A DNA stretch of 64,000 bases from Collinsella sp. OM04-5 (GTDB lineage: Bacteria > Actinomycetota > Coriobacteriia > Coriobacteriales > Coriobacteriaceae), in the NCBI RefSeq assembly GCF_003439125.1, contig NZ_QSUU01000005.1, positions 30,924-94,923 of the forward strand, read 5' to 3'. A program made the translations under genes and the position numbers. The number at the start of each line of letters is the position of its first letter. Positions within the stretch are counted from its first letter, which is position 1. Positions 52,944-61,577 of this stretch are shown here, in pieces. The notes under the pieces were generated by a model, which did no database searches, was not told where the DNA came from, and saw only the letters and a program-made list of their open reading frames with translations.

Positions 52944-54561
52944 GCTGCAGGTTTCCAACATCGCGCTCATTCGCGAGGCGACGTTGGTTCCGAGTGCGGG
53001 CCTAACGGTTTTGACCGGCGAGACCGGCGCCGGCAAGACCGCGCTGCTCTCGGCCCTCAAGCTTATTTTGGGCGAGCGCGCGGATTCGTCGACGGTGCGC
53101 GAGGGCGAGGCGCTGGCGAGCGTCGAGGCGCGCCTGTTCGACGGTCCGCACGACACGGAGGGGTTCACCGTACAGCGTAGCCTTTCTGCCGAGGGCCGCA
53201 GCCGCGTAAAAATTGACGGCCGCATCGCCAGCGTGCGTGAGCTTTCGGAGCGCGTCGGCGTGATGATGGATCTTTGCGGTCAGCACGAGCACCAGCGCCT
53301 CCTCGATCCGGCGCATCACGTTGCCATGGTCGATGCCTGGGCTGGTCGCTCTGCGCTCGAGGCGCTCGACCGTTACCGTGCCTGCTTCAAGGCTTCGCGT
53401 GACGCCGCCAAGGAGCTTCGCCGTGTGGAGGAAGCCTCACGCGCGCAGGGGAGTCGCGTCGAGGAGGCGCGCTTCGCCCTGGAGCGTATCGCCGAGGTCG
53501 ACCCCAAGCCGGGTGAGTATGAGGAGCTCGAGGAGCTGCTGCCGCGCTCCGAGCATGCCGAGGTGCTGGTGGCGACGGCCAACGATGCCCATGCATCGCT
53601 TACTTCCGAAGGGGGAGCGCTCGATGCCGTGAACGGCGCCGTGGCAGAACTGTCGCGCATGGCTACCGTCGATCGTAAACTGGGTGACATCGCCGACGCA
53701 CTTTCGAATGCCTGCATCTTACTCGAGGATTGCGCCAACGAGCTGCGTGCTTATCGCGATGGCGTCGCCTTCGACCCGCGCGAGCTCGCTCGCATGCGTG
53801 AGCGGTTTTCCGACCTCAAGGGCCTGTTGCGTCAGTGGGGTCCCACCATGGACGATGTTTTTGCCATGCGCGATCGCTCGCAAGAGCTGCTGTCCCTGGT
53901 CGATGATGGCGATGAACAGATCAAAAAGGCGCGCGAATCACTTGGTGCTGCTGAGCGCGAGTTGTTTGCCGCTGCCAAGGCGCTTAAGCGCGCTCGCAAT
54001 ACGGCGGCCCCGCGCTTCTGCCACGAGGTTGGTCGTCAGATGGCACGCTTGGAGATGGGCGGCGCCGAGCTCGTTTGGGAGTCGCGTGATCTTCCGCGCG
54101 CCGAGTGGACGCCGGCGGGTCCTTCGAGCTACGAGCTTCTGTATCGGAGCGGTGCCGGCTTGACGCCACGCCCTCTGCGCCGCATTGCCTCGGGCGGCGA
54201 GCTCAGCCGCGTTATGCTGGCGAGCAAGGTGGTCTTGGGTAATGCTGACGGCGTCGACACACTGGTATTTGACGAGGTCGATGCCGGTGTCGGTGGTTCC
54301 ACGGCTCGTGCTCTTGCTGGTGTGCTGGCCGATCTCTCCGCTACGTATCAGGTGATTGTCGTAACCCACTTGGCGCAGGTCGCCGTCATGGCCGACAAGC
54401 ATTATGTTGTCAGCAAGGAGCCGGGCGATGTTCCCCAGACGCATTTGGACGAGGTAACCGGCGAAGCGCGTACCGCCGAGATCGCCCGCATGCTGAGCGG
54501 CGATCAGTCCGAGGCAAGCTTGGCCCACGCAAAGCAGATGCTCGAAGAAGTTCGAGGCTAG
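52933..54561 (+). CDS. recN: DNA repair protein RecN
   Basis: RecN is an SMC-like ATPase that acts on double-strand breaks. The 542-residue protein has Walker A GETGAGKT at 29-36, a split coiled coil (about 150-360), the ABC signature RIASGGELSRVML and Walker B TLVFDEVDAGVGG. ATG at 52933 has GGAG six bases before it. Confidence 0.95.
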   Translation: MIDELQVSNIALIREATLVPSAGLTVLTGETGAGKTALLSALKLILGERADSSTVREGEALASVEARLFDGPHDTEGFTVQRSLSAEGRSRVKIDGRIASVRELSERVGVMMDLCGQHEHQRLLDPAHHVAMVDAWAGRSALEALDRYRACFKASRDAAKELRRVEEASRAQGSRVEEARFALERIAEVDPKPGEYEELEELLPRSEHAEVLVATANDAHASLTSEGGALDAVNGAVAELSRMATVDRKLGDIADALSNACILLEDCANELRAYRDGVAFDPRELARMRERFSDLKGLLRQWGPTMDDVFAMRDRSQELLSLVDDGDEQIKKARESLGAAERELFAAAKALKRARNTAAPRFCHEVGRQMARLEMGGAELVWESRDLPRAEWTPAGPSSYELLYRSGAGLTPRPLRRIASGGELSRVMLASKVVLGNADGVDTLVFDEVDAGVGGSTARALAGVLADLSATYQVIVVTHLAQVAVMADKHYVVSKEPGDVPQTHLDEVTGEARTAEIARMLSGDQSEASLAHAKQMLEEVRG

Positions 54562-54579
54562 GTCGTATCAGCGGTGTTG

Positions 54580-54612
54580 GTGGGACAAAATAGACTGAAA
54601 TTTTTGTCCCAC
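54580..54612. terminator. Bidirectional terminator between recN and the RpiR gene
   Basis: GTGGGACAAAA pairs with TTTTGTCCCAC (11 bp). A and T runs on both sides allow it to end both converging transcripts. Confidence 0.88.
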
Positions 54613-54620
54613 TACGCGTT

Positions 54621-55478
54621 TTACTCAACGACCTTGTCCGGCTGGATGAGCTCCTCGTAGTAGCTGATATGTTCGCGAGCGTCTTCAATCTCGGGCAGCA
54701 GGAAGTTGTAGATGACTTCGATGATCATCGTGGCGCTGATCTTGGAGAACGCAAAGTCGCCCGTCGTCAGCAACGCCTCGTGGTTGACGGTATTAAAAGT
54801 ATAGTCTGCCAGGCGTGCGAGTGGAGACTTGCTGTCGCTGCTGATGACGACTACGGTTGCACCGCAGTCGCGAGCAGCTTTTGCCATGCGATTCAGTCGG
54901 CGCGATTTGCCGGAGTTTGAGATGAGCACGATGACGTCGCCGGGGCGTAGCGTGAGCGCAAACCCGATCGAGGTCTCGCTAATGGTGCTTGCCATGCAGC
55001 GCAGGCCCAGCTGCGAAAACTTAAACGTCGCATCGAGCGCGACCGCGTTCGTATTGCCCACAGCCGCAAACTCAATAACCCCTGCATGCTTAAGGGCATG
55101 CACAACAGCCGCCAACGTATCGTGGTCGATCCCGTCGATGGTCGCATTAAGCTCGCTCACCTTGGCAGCCAGGATGTTCTTAAGGCTCTGCTCCATATTG
55201 TCGAGCGAGACTTCGTCAGTCAGGCCCTCGTTGCGCTGGCTTTCCAAATCCCTCGCCAACGAAAACTGAAAGCTGCGGAAGCTGCCAAAGCCAAGCTTGC
55301 GGCAGAAGCGCGAAACGGTCGCCTCGGACGTGGCGGCGGCGCGCGAGAGCTGAGCCGCCGTGAGGCGTGGCGCCTCGGACTGGTGCTCCAATATATAGTC
55401 GACAATGCGCTGCTCGGACTCGCTGTATCCCTGGTGGGTACTAATGAGGGAAAGTGCGCTCTTGCTACTATCGGTCAT
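54621..55478 (-). CDS. RpiR family transcriptional regulator
   Basis: A 285-residue RpiR/MurR-type regulator. Its N-terminal helix-turn-helix domain (QRIVDYILEHQSEAPRLTAA; SRAAATSEATVSRFCRKLGF) is followed by a SIS sugar-phosphate domain from about 120 (EFAAVGNTNAVALDATFKFS; VIVLISNSGKSRRLNRMAKA). It is divergent from the fructose permease gene, so fructose phosphates are likely signals. ATG at 55478 is chosen for AGGAG upstream; 16 codons further up are less likely. Confidence 0.88.
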   Translation of the reverse strand: MTDSSKSALSLISTHQGYSESEQRIVDYILEHQSEAPRLTAAQLSRAAATSEATVSRFCRKLGFGSFRSFQFSLARDLESQRNEGLTDEVSLDNMEQSLKNILAAKVSELNATIDGIDHDTLAAVVHALKHAGVIEFAAVGNTNAVALDATFKFSQLGLRCMASTISETSIGFALTLRPGDVIVLISNSGKSRRLNRMAKAARDCGATVVVISSDSKSPLARLADYTFNTVNHEALLTTGDFAFSKISATMIIEVIYNFLLPEIEDAREHISYYEELIQPDKVVE

Positions 55479-55526
55479 GGATGGCTCCTGGTTGGCATGA
55501 AAATCGGACTCGTTTTGTAATGTCAT

Positions 55527-55532
55527 AGTATA
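55527..55532 (-). promoter_or_regulatory. Probable -10 box of the RpiR gene
   Basis: On the minus strand TATACT stands about 50 bases before the start codon. TTGTAA lies 13 bases upstream of it, closer than the usual spacing. Confidence 0.45.
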
Positions 55533-55578
55533 GGGGGATTTTCAATTACAAGATACACCTTGCCGTTTCAAGTGTTGA

Positions 55579-55587
55579 TGGTAAACT
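55579..55587 (+). promoter_or_regulatory. Probable extended -10 promoter of the fructose operon
   Basis: TGGTAAACT has the same extended -10 form as the element at 5692. It lies about 165 bases before the permease start and overlaps the GTAAAC/GTTTAC inverted repeat. Confidence 0.5.
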
Positions 55588-55623
55588 TTCACTTACCGTT
55601 TACGGTTATGAAAGAACCTTTCA
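55581..55623. promoter_or_regulatory. Operator candidates in the RpiR-fructose intergenic region
   Basis: Two inverted repeats lie here: GTAAAC and GTTTAC 11 bases apart (55581-55603), and TGAAAG-AAC-CTTTCA (55609-55623), a perfect 15-base palindrome. Both are close to the predicted start of transcription and suit a dimeric regulator such as the divergent RpiR protein. Confidence 0.5.
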
Positions 55624-55750
55624 CCGGAGAATTGCGCCTTGTCTCTTCTCACGCGGACGGTAGGTTGGTATCTTTCAGTTGTGGAAAAGCGCGCAAGGAT
55701 GCGCGTGTAGGGGAGCGCCTGCGGGCGCAGTACTCAAGAAGGAGGGACAC

Positions 55751-57754
55751 ATGGCTAAGTTTGACATCATCGCCGCTACCGGTTGCCCGACCGGCATCGC
55801 GCACACCTTCATGGCGAAGGAGGCGCTGGAGAAGGCAGCTGCCGAGCGAGGTCTGACCATTAAGGTTGAGACCCATGGCCAGGTCGGTGTCGAGAACGAG
55901 CTCACCAAGAGCGAGATCGCCGGTGCCAAGGCCGTCGTCGTCGCAGCCGATAAGGATGTCCAGGCTGAGCGTTTCGCCGGCAAGCCCATGGTTTCCGTTG
56001 GTGTTTCCAAGGCCCTGTCCGTTGAGGCCGCCGGTAAGCTGATTGACCGCGCGCTCGCCGCCAAGGGCGACAACACGGTTGCAGCCGCTGCCGATGTCGA
56101 GGACGAGGCCGAGGAGAAGGAGTCCATCGGTCACGTCATCTACAAGCACCTTATGAACGGCGTCAGCCATATGCTGGTCTTCGTCGTTGCCGGTGGTGTC
56201 CTGACCGCCGTCTCGTTCCTGTGGGGCATCACATCCTTCGATTCGACGGCTGCTGACTACAACAGCTTCGCTGCCATGCTCAAGATCATCGGCGGCATCG
56301 CCATGAACCTCATGGTTCCGGTGCTTTCCGCCTACATCGCCGAGTCCATCGGTAAGCGCCCGGCGCTCGTCCCTGGTTTTGTTGCCGGTATGATCGCCAT
56401 TCAGGGCCTGCCTGTTAACGCCGAGACCGGCATGATCGACGCCGGTGGCGCCGGCGTGGGCTTCGGCTTCCTGGGCGGCATCGTCGGCGGCTTCCTCGCT
56501 GGCTATGTCATCCTGCTGCTCGAGAAGGTCTTTGCCGGTCTGCCCAAGAACCTGGACGGCCTCAAGGCTATCTTCCTGTACCCGCTGTTCTCGACCGCCA
56601 TCGTCGGTCTGGTCATGCTCGGCATCTCCGGCCCCATGGCTGCCATCAACACCGCCATGATGGACTTCCTCAAGAGCCTGTCCGCCTCTGGCGCCGTTGT
56701 CCTGGGTCTTGCCATCGGCTGCATGTGCGCCTTTGACATGGGTGGCCCGGTCAACAAGGCTGCTTACGTCACCGGTACCGCCATGCTCACCGAGGCACTG
56801 GCTGCCGGCGTTGGCACCGATACCTACAATTTCGGCACCAACTTCATGGCTGCCGTCTCCGCAGCTTGCATCGTTCCGCCGCTGATCACCACCTTCGCCG
56901 TCGTTGTCGGCAAGAAGTACTTCAGCCAGGAGGATCACGACGCCGGTATCGTCAACCTCATTCTTGGTTGCACCCACATCACCGAGGGCGCCATTCCGTT
57001 CATGACCAAGAACATCTGGCCGGTCATGCCCATCATGATGCTCGGTTCCTCCATCGCTTCGATCCTGACCATTTTGTTCAACGTTCACGATCCGGCGCCT
57101 CACGGTGGCTTCCTGGTCCTGCCCGTTGTCGAGAACGGTCCGCTTTGGGTTCTCGCGATCCTCATCGGTGCTGTTGTCGGTGGCATCCTGTTCGTGGCCT
57201 TCAAGAAGTACGACTTCGAGAAGAATCAGAAGGCCGCTCCTGTAGCCAAGCCGGTTGAGGCTTCCAAGGCCGCTGCCGTTGAGGCCCCTAAGGCCGAGGC
57301 TGCCGACTTCGTGAAGGTTGAGAATGTCTTTGTCGCCGAGGACTTCGCTTCTCGTGACGAGGCTCTGAGCTTCGTTTCCAACCAGGCTGTCAAGGCCGGT
57401 ATCGCCAGCGACGCCGACGCCGTGATGAACGCCTTCCTGGCCCGCGAGGCCGAGGGCACCACGGGCATGATGGAGGGCTTCGCCATCCCGCATGCCAAGT
57501 CCGATGCCATTACCGAGGCTGCCGTCATCGTCGTTAAGGACGAGTCCGGCGTGACCGGTTGGGATACCATGGACGGCGCTCCCGTCAACGTGGCCATCGC
57601 TCTGCTCATCCCTGGTGCACAGGCTGGCACCACGCACCTCAAGATCCTGTCCAAGGTCGCCGAGGCGCTCATAGACGAGGACTTCCGTGCCACCGTCAAG
57701 GGTTCCACCGACGCCGCCGAGATCGCCAAGACGATCAACGCCCGCCTGGTCTAA
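55751..57754 (+). CDS. fruA: Fructose-specific PTS permease, fused EIIB-EIIC-EIIA
   Basis: A 667-residue permease that takes up fructose while making fructose 1-phosphate. Domains are B-C-A: EIIB (1-100) with Cys12 in ATGCPTGIAHTFMA, EIIC (about 125-465) with eight to nine membrane helices (GAGVGFGFLGGIVGGFLAGY), an Ala/Lys/Pro linker and EIIA (535-667) with the phosphorylated His581 in FAIPHAKS. The ATG at 55751 follows AGAAGGAGGG; the frame is open up to 55679. HPr and Enzyme I follow. Confidence 0.94.
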   Translation: MAKFDIIAATGCPTGIAHTFMAKEALEKAAAERGLTIKVETHGQVGVENELTKSEIAGAKAVVVAADKDVQAERFAGKPMVSVGVSKALSVEAAGKLIDRALAAKGDNTVAAAADVEDEAEEKESIGHVIYKHLMNGVSHMLVFVVAGGVLTAVSFLWGITSFDSTAADYNSFAAMLKIIGGIAMNLMVPVLSAYIAESIGKRPALVPGFVAGMIAIQGLPVNAETGMIDAGGAGVGFGFLGGIVGGFLAGYVILLLEKVFAGLPKNLDGLKAIFLYPLFSTAIVGLVMLGISGPMAAINTAMMDFLKSLSASGAVVLGLAIGCMCAFDMGGPVNKAAYVTGTAMLTEALAAGVGTDTYNFGTNFMAAVSAACIVPPLITTFAVVVGKKYFSQEDHDAGIVNLILGCTHITEGAIPFMTKNIWPVMPIMMLGSSIASILTILFNVHDPAPHGGFLVLPVVENGPLWVLAILIGAVVGGILFVAFKKYDFEKNQKAAPVAKPVEASKAAAVEAPKAEAADFVKVENVFVAEDFASRDEALSFVSNQAVKAGIASDADAVMNAFLAREAEGTTGMMEGFAIPHAKSDAITEAAVIVVKDESGVTGWDTMDGAPVNVAIALLIPGAQAGTTHLKILSKVAEALIDEDFRATVKGSTDAAEIAKTINARLV

Positions 57755-57793
57755 TTCCACAGTACGCGAATAACATCGCCCCCCCTGTATATA

Positions 57794-57827
57794 AGGCGGA
57801 GTCCCTCCCCAGGGCCTCCGCCTTTTT
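57794..57827 (+). terminator. Terminator after fruA
   Basis: AGGCGGAG pairs with CTCCGCCT around a C-rich loop and is followed by TTTT. Confidence 0.85.
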
Positions 57828-57831
57828 CATC

Positions 57832-57922
57832 CCCCTTCTTCTAACTTGCGGTGAAATAAGGGCTGTTTAAACGTTTCAACCCCAAAATCAGTCCATATTT
57901 CACCGCAAGTTAGAAGAAGGGG
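57832..57922. repeat. Perfect 26 bp inverted repeat with 39 nt spacer
   Basis: The arm at 57832-57857 (starting CCCCTTCTTCTAACTTGCGG) is the exact reverse complement of 57897-57922. The spacer contains GTTTAAAC. It lies in the gap after the fruA terminator and has no reading frame of its own. Confidence 0.92.
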
Positions 57923-58018
57923 ATAGCGCGGCTTGTCTATTAGATCGTCCGTGCGGACAAAAATTCAGCCAGAATTCCTTTCGCACGATATTGCTCTGGA
58001 CCATCCGAGTTTCCGCAA

Positions 58019-58145
58019 CTCGCCTGCCGGGCGGGGCGGTTAAGTTTGTCGTGAGTTCCGCACGCAAAGGAAAGCACTTAATGTGCTTTCTGTCTTGCGC
58101 CGGACTGTAGAGCAGCAAACTTAACCGCCCCGCCCGGCAGGCGAG
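58019..58145. repeat. Perfect 30 bp GC-rich inverted repeat with nested hairpin
   Basis: The arm 58019-58048 (core GCCGGGCGGGGCGG) is the exact reverse complement of 58116-58145. Inside the 67-base spacer, GAAAGCAC at 58070-58077 pairs with GTGCTTTC at 58083-58090. It ends 141 bases before ptsH. The arms differ from those of the repeat at 57832. Confidence 0.92.
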
Positions 58146-58234
58146 CGGACAGCGAACGACATCTGTCCAACAATTCGTGCGAAACACAATGAAAAACCGT
58201 TTGATGTGAGTTAATATAAACAACGTCGTGAATC

Positions 58235-58283
58235 TGACTCCTGCCACATGCATGACAGGGGTTAAACACAAAAAAAGGAGTCA
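58235..58283 (+). promoter_or_regulatory. Leader helix that may hide the ptsH ribosome site
   Basis: TGACTCC (58235-58241) is the exact complement of GGAGTCA (58277-58283), which contains the ptsH ribosome site. CCTG and CAGG can form an inner stem. Pairing would reduce initiation at ptsH. Confidence 0.5.
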
Positions 58284-58286
58284 ACT

Positions 58287-58550
58287 ATGGTTTCTGAGAA
58301 GGCTACCCTCGTTAATCCTCAGGGTCTGCACATGCGTCCGGCTGGTCTGTTCGCCTCCACCATGGGCAAGTACGCCTGTGACGTGACGGTCGTCACCCCC
58401 GAGAAGGAGGTCAACGGCAAGTCCCCGATGGCCCTCATGGCTGCTGGTATCCCCTGCGGCACCGAGGTCGAGGTCAAGTGCGACGGCGCCGACGAGGCCG
58501 AGGCTCTGGCTGCTGCCATCGAGCTCATCAAGAGCGGTCTTGGCGAGTAG
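58287..58550 (+). CDS. ptsH: Phosphocarrier protein HPr
   Basis: HPr passes phosphate from Enzyme I to the sugar permeases. The 87-residue protein has the active His15 in NPQGLHMRPAG and the regulatory Ser46 in GKSPMALMAAG, which suggests HPr kinase control as in Firmicutes, although hprK is not in the window. AAAAGGAG is seven bases before the ATG. Confidence 0.97.
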   Translation: MVSEKATLVNPQGLHMRPAGLFASTMGKYACDVTVVTPEKEVNGKSPMALMAAGIPCGTEVEVKCDGADEAEALAAAIELIKSGLGE

Positions 58551-58683
58551 AACTCAAACGGGTCGCATGTTGAACAACTAAGTTCATATTTGGGGGCGCA
58601 GTGACCTGTCTTAAGGTAGCTGCGCTCTTTTGTCATGGATATGGCAAAACGCTTTATCACATGACACGGAGAGAGGAATGGGA

Positions 58684-60387
58684 ATGTATCAGGGAGTCAA
58701 CGCTTCCGAGGGCATCGGTATCGGCACCGTCATGGTCGCCGTCGATCCCGACTTGACGTTTGAGCCGCACGAGGTTGCTGATTCGGCAGCAGAGAAGGAG
58801 CGCTATCAGACCGCTCTTTCGGTCTTCTGCGAGAAGACCCAGGCTCAGGCCGACCACATGAAGGAGACGGTGGGCGAGGCCGAGGCCGAGATCATGAGCG
58901 GACACATTGTCCTGGCTCAGGATCCGGGCATGACCGACGCCATCAACGCCGCCATTGACGGCGGCACCTGCGCCGAGCAGGCGCTCATGGACACCTCGAC
59001 CATGTTCGAGAACATGTTCCTGTCCATGGACGATGAGATGTTCCGTCTGCGCGCGGCCGACATCGCCGACATCCGCACCGGTATTCTGGCCGAGCTGCTG
59101 GGCAAGGAGGTCGTCGACCTTTCCGTCCTGCCCGAGAACACCGTCGTTGTCGTGCACGACCTCACGCCGTCCATGACCGCCACGATCGATAAGGCCCACG
59201 TTGCCGGTATCGTCACCGAGACTGGTGGCCGCACGTCGCACTCCGCAATCATTGCGCGCGCCCTCGAGATCCCGGCTGTCCTTTCGGTTTCCAACAGCTG
59301 CACCGCACTGCGCAACGGCATGACCGTTGTCGTCGACGGTGGCAAGGGTATCGTCGAGGCCGATCCCGATGAGGAGACGCTCGCCGCTTACACTGCCAAG
59401 GCCGAGGCTTTCGCTGCCGAGAAGGCGGCTCTCGAGGCCTTCCGCGGCAAGCCGTCCGTGACTGCCGACGGCATCAAGAAGATTATTGCCTGCAACATCG
59501 GCAACCCCGATGACGTGCCCAACGCGCTCGATCACGATGCCGAGGCTATCGGCCTGTTCCGTTCCGAGTTCCTGTTCATGGATTCTGCTGAGCTTCCTTC
59601 CGAGGAGGAGCAGTTCAACGCCTACCGTAAGGTCGCCAGCGCGCTCAAGGGCGCTCCGGTCATCATCCGCACGCTCGATGTGGGTGGCGACAAGGAGATT
59701 CCGTACCTGCACATGGTCAAGGAAGAGAACCCCTTCATGGGCTTCCGCGCCGTGCGTTACTGCCTGGCCAACCCCGACCAGTACAAGGTCCAGCTCCGCG
59801 CCCTGCTGCGCGCCAGCGCCTTCGGTGACGTCAAGATTATGATCCCGCTCGTCACCTGCGTCGAGGAAGTCTTGGCTGTCAAGGAGCTCGTCGAGCAGTG
59901 TAAGACCGAGCTGACCGAAGAGGGTCGCAAGTTCAACGAGAACATCGAGGTCGGCATCATGGTCGAGACGCCTGCAGCCTCGCTGCTCGCTGACCGCCTG
60001 GCCGAGGTCGCCGACTTCTTCTCCATCGGCACCAACGACCTGATCGGCTACACCATGTGCGCCGACCGTGGCAACGACACCATCTCCAACCTGTACCAGG
60101 TTTACTATCCCGCCGTGCTCCGCTCGCTCAAGAACATCATCGAGAGCGGCGTGAAGGCCGGCATCATGGTCGGTATGTGCGGCGAGGCCGCTGCCGATCC
60201 GTTGCTCGAGCCGCTGCTGATCAGCTGGGGCCTGGAGGAGTTCTCGATGAGCGCTCCGTCCATCCTGCGCGCCCGCAAGACCATCAGCCAGTGGACCAAG
60301 GCCGAGTGCGACGAGCTCGCCGAGAAGGCGCTCGCCTGCAACACCGCTGCCGAGGTCAAGGCACTGCTCGAGTCCGCAGCTCGCTAA
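58684..60387 (+). CDS. ptsI: PTS Enzyme I (phosphoenolpyruvate-protein phosphotransferase)
   Basis: Enzyme I starts the phosphate relay from phosphoenolpyruvate. The 567-residue protein has the active His186 in TGGRTSHSAIIAR, the substrate-binding LFRSEFLFMD, DVGGDKEIPYLHM and the catalytic Cys499 in VGMCGEAAADP. ATG at 58684 is seven bases from GAGAGG; an ATG at 58678 lies too close to it. The 130-base gap from ptsH shows no clear terminator. Confidence 0.96.
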   Translation: MYQGVNASEGIGIGTVMVAVDPDLTFEPHEVADSAAEKERYQTALSVFCEKTQAQADHMKETVGEAEAEIMSGHIVLAQDPGMTDAINAAIDGGTCAEQALMDTSTMFENMFLSMDDEMFRLRAADIADIRTGILAELLGKEVVDLSVLPENTVVVVHDLTPSMTATIDKAHVAGIVTETGGRTSHSAIIARALEIPAVLSVSNSCTALRNGMTVVVDGGKGIVEADPDEETLAAYTAKAEAFAAEKAALEAFRGKPSVTADGIKKIIACNIGNPDDVPNALDHDAEAIGLFRSEFLFMDSAELPSEEEQFNAYRKVASALKGAPVIIRTLDVGGDKEIPYLHMVKEENPFMGFRAVRYCLANPDQYKVQLRALLRASAFGDVKIMIPLVTCVEEVLAVKELVEQCKTELTEEGRKFNENIEVGIMVETPAASLLADRLAEVADFFSIGTNDLIGYTMCADRGNDTISNLYQVYYPAVLRSLKNIIESGVKAGIMVGMCGEAAADPLLEPLLISWGLEEFSMSAPSILRARKTISQWTKAECDELAEKALACNTAAEVKALLESAAR

Positions 60388-60406
60388 TTTGGTATCAGAG
60401 GTAACC

Positions 60407-60438
60407 GCGTGGTTGGAATGGGCCGGCCACGCGGCCCT
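60407..60438 (+). repeat. Hairpin between ptsI and the first fruK
   Basis: CCGCGTGG pairs with CCACGCGG around a 16-base loop. No T-run follows, so it may be an RNA-stability or partial terminator element. Confidence 0.55.
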
Positions 60439-60461
60439 CACATATACAGGGGGTACTGTAA

Positions 60462-61394
60462 ATGTTCTACACGCTAACCGCTAACCCGGCTGTCGACATG
60501 ACGGTTTCGAGCTCTCCGCTCGAGCCCGACGAGAACGTCCGCACCGGCTCGGCCAGCTACACGGCTAACGGCAAGGGCCTCGACGTGTCCTTCGCCTTTA
60601 AGAAGATGGGCGTCGACACCGTCGCTCTCGGTTTCTTCGCCGGCTTCACGGGCAAGTTCATCGTCGAGGAGGTCATGAACCTGGGTTGCCTCTGCCGCCC
60701 GGTCTGGACCGACGGTATCACGCGCATCAACACCTACGTCAACGATGGCCAGCACGAGTACGGCATCCTGAACCCCGGTGCTCCGATCACGCCGCAGCAT
60801 CAGGAGGAGCTCTACAACATCCTGGACACCGCGGGCGACCTTGAGTGCCTGATCGTCTCCGGCTCCGTGCCTCCCAAAGCTACGCCCGACTTCCTGGCTC
60901 AGGTCATGGAGCACGCTCAGGCCCGTGGCGCCGACGTCGTCCTGGACCTGTCCTCCGACAAGCTCAAGGAGCTCGCTCACAAGAAGCCGCTGCTCATTAA
61001 GCCGAACCATCACGAGATGAAGGCTATCTTCGGCGTGCCGGTCGACACCGACGACGAGGTCCGCGTTGCCATGAAGCTGGCTCACGAGGCCGGCGTCCAG
61101 AACGTGCTGCTCACCCGTGGTAGCCGCGGTGACGCTTACTTCTCCAACGGCGAGGACATCTGGTATGCCAAGCGTGAGTTCAACATCAAGCTTGTCTCTT
61201 CCGTCTGCGCCGGCGACTGCACCCTCGCTGCGTTCCTGCACAAGTGGTACAGGGATCGCGACAACGTCGAGGAGGCCATGAAGCTCGCTATGGCCACCGG
61301 CGCCAACGTTGCTGAGTCCGTCGGCATCGGCGACTTTGGTCACGTCGACGAGTACAGCAAGCGCGTTGCCGTTCGCAAGCTCGATCGCAAGTAA
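60462..61394 (+). CDS. fruK: 1-phosphofructokinase, copy 1 (PfkB family)
   Basis: The enzyme turns the fructose 1-phosphate made by the PTS into fructose 1,6-bisphosphate. The 310-residue protein has YTLTANPAVDMTV, the NGKGLDVSFAFKKMG substrate loop, and the ATP-site motif VCAGDCTLAAFL with catalytic Asp252. It is followed by a strong terminator and a paralogue of the same length. AGGGGG stands eight bases before the ATG. Confidence 0.92.
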   Translation: MFYTLTANPAVDMTVSSSPLEPDENVRTGSASYTANGKGLDVSFAFKKMGVDTVALGFFAGFTGKFIVEEVMNLGCLCRPVWTDGITRINTYVNDGQHEYGILNPGAPITPQHQEELYNILDTAGDLECLIVSGSVPPKATPDFLAQVMEHAQARGADVVLDLSSDKLKELAHKKPLLIKPNHHEMKAIFGVPVDTDDEVRVAMKLAHEAGVQNVLLTRGSRGDAYFSNGEDIWYAKREFNIKLVSSVCAGDCTLAAFLHKWYRDRDNVEEAMKLAMATGANVAESVGIGDFGHVDEYSKRVAVRKLDRK

Positions 61395-61422
61395 GCGAAA
61401 CACGACAAACTCGTGCGCATAC

Positions 61423-61456
61423 GGCGTCCCGGTTTCGACCGGGGCGCCGTTTTTTG
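61423..61456 (+). terminator. Terminator between the two fruK copies
   Basis: A 12 bp stem (CGGCGTCCCGGT with ACCGGGGCGCCG, one wobble) has a stable TTCG loop and is followed by six T. Confidence 0.95.
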
Positions 61457-61577
61457 TCCCACTCGAACCTCGGAGCCGCGCTTCACGCGTTCCACACCGT
61501 TCACCGAGTTGTTGTAGCCTTATGCCGAAGCGTGGAATATACTTTCATTAACACGTTGCTTCGTGAAAGGAACATTC

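Noticed and set aside
57900..58284. Minus-strand open frames in the fruA-ptsH gap
   Set aside because: They are made largely of the inverted repeats and the ptsH leader, and have no ribosome site or family features.
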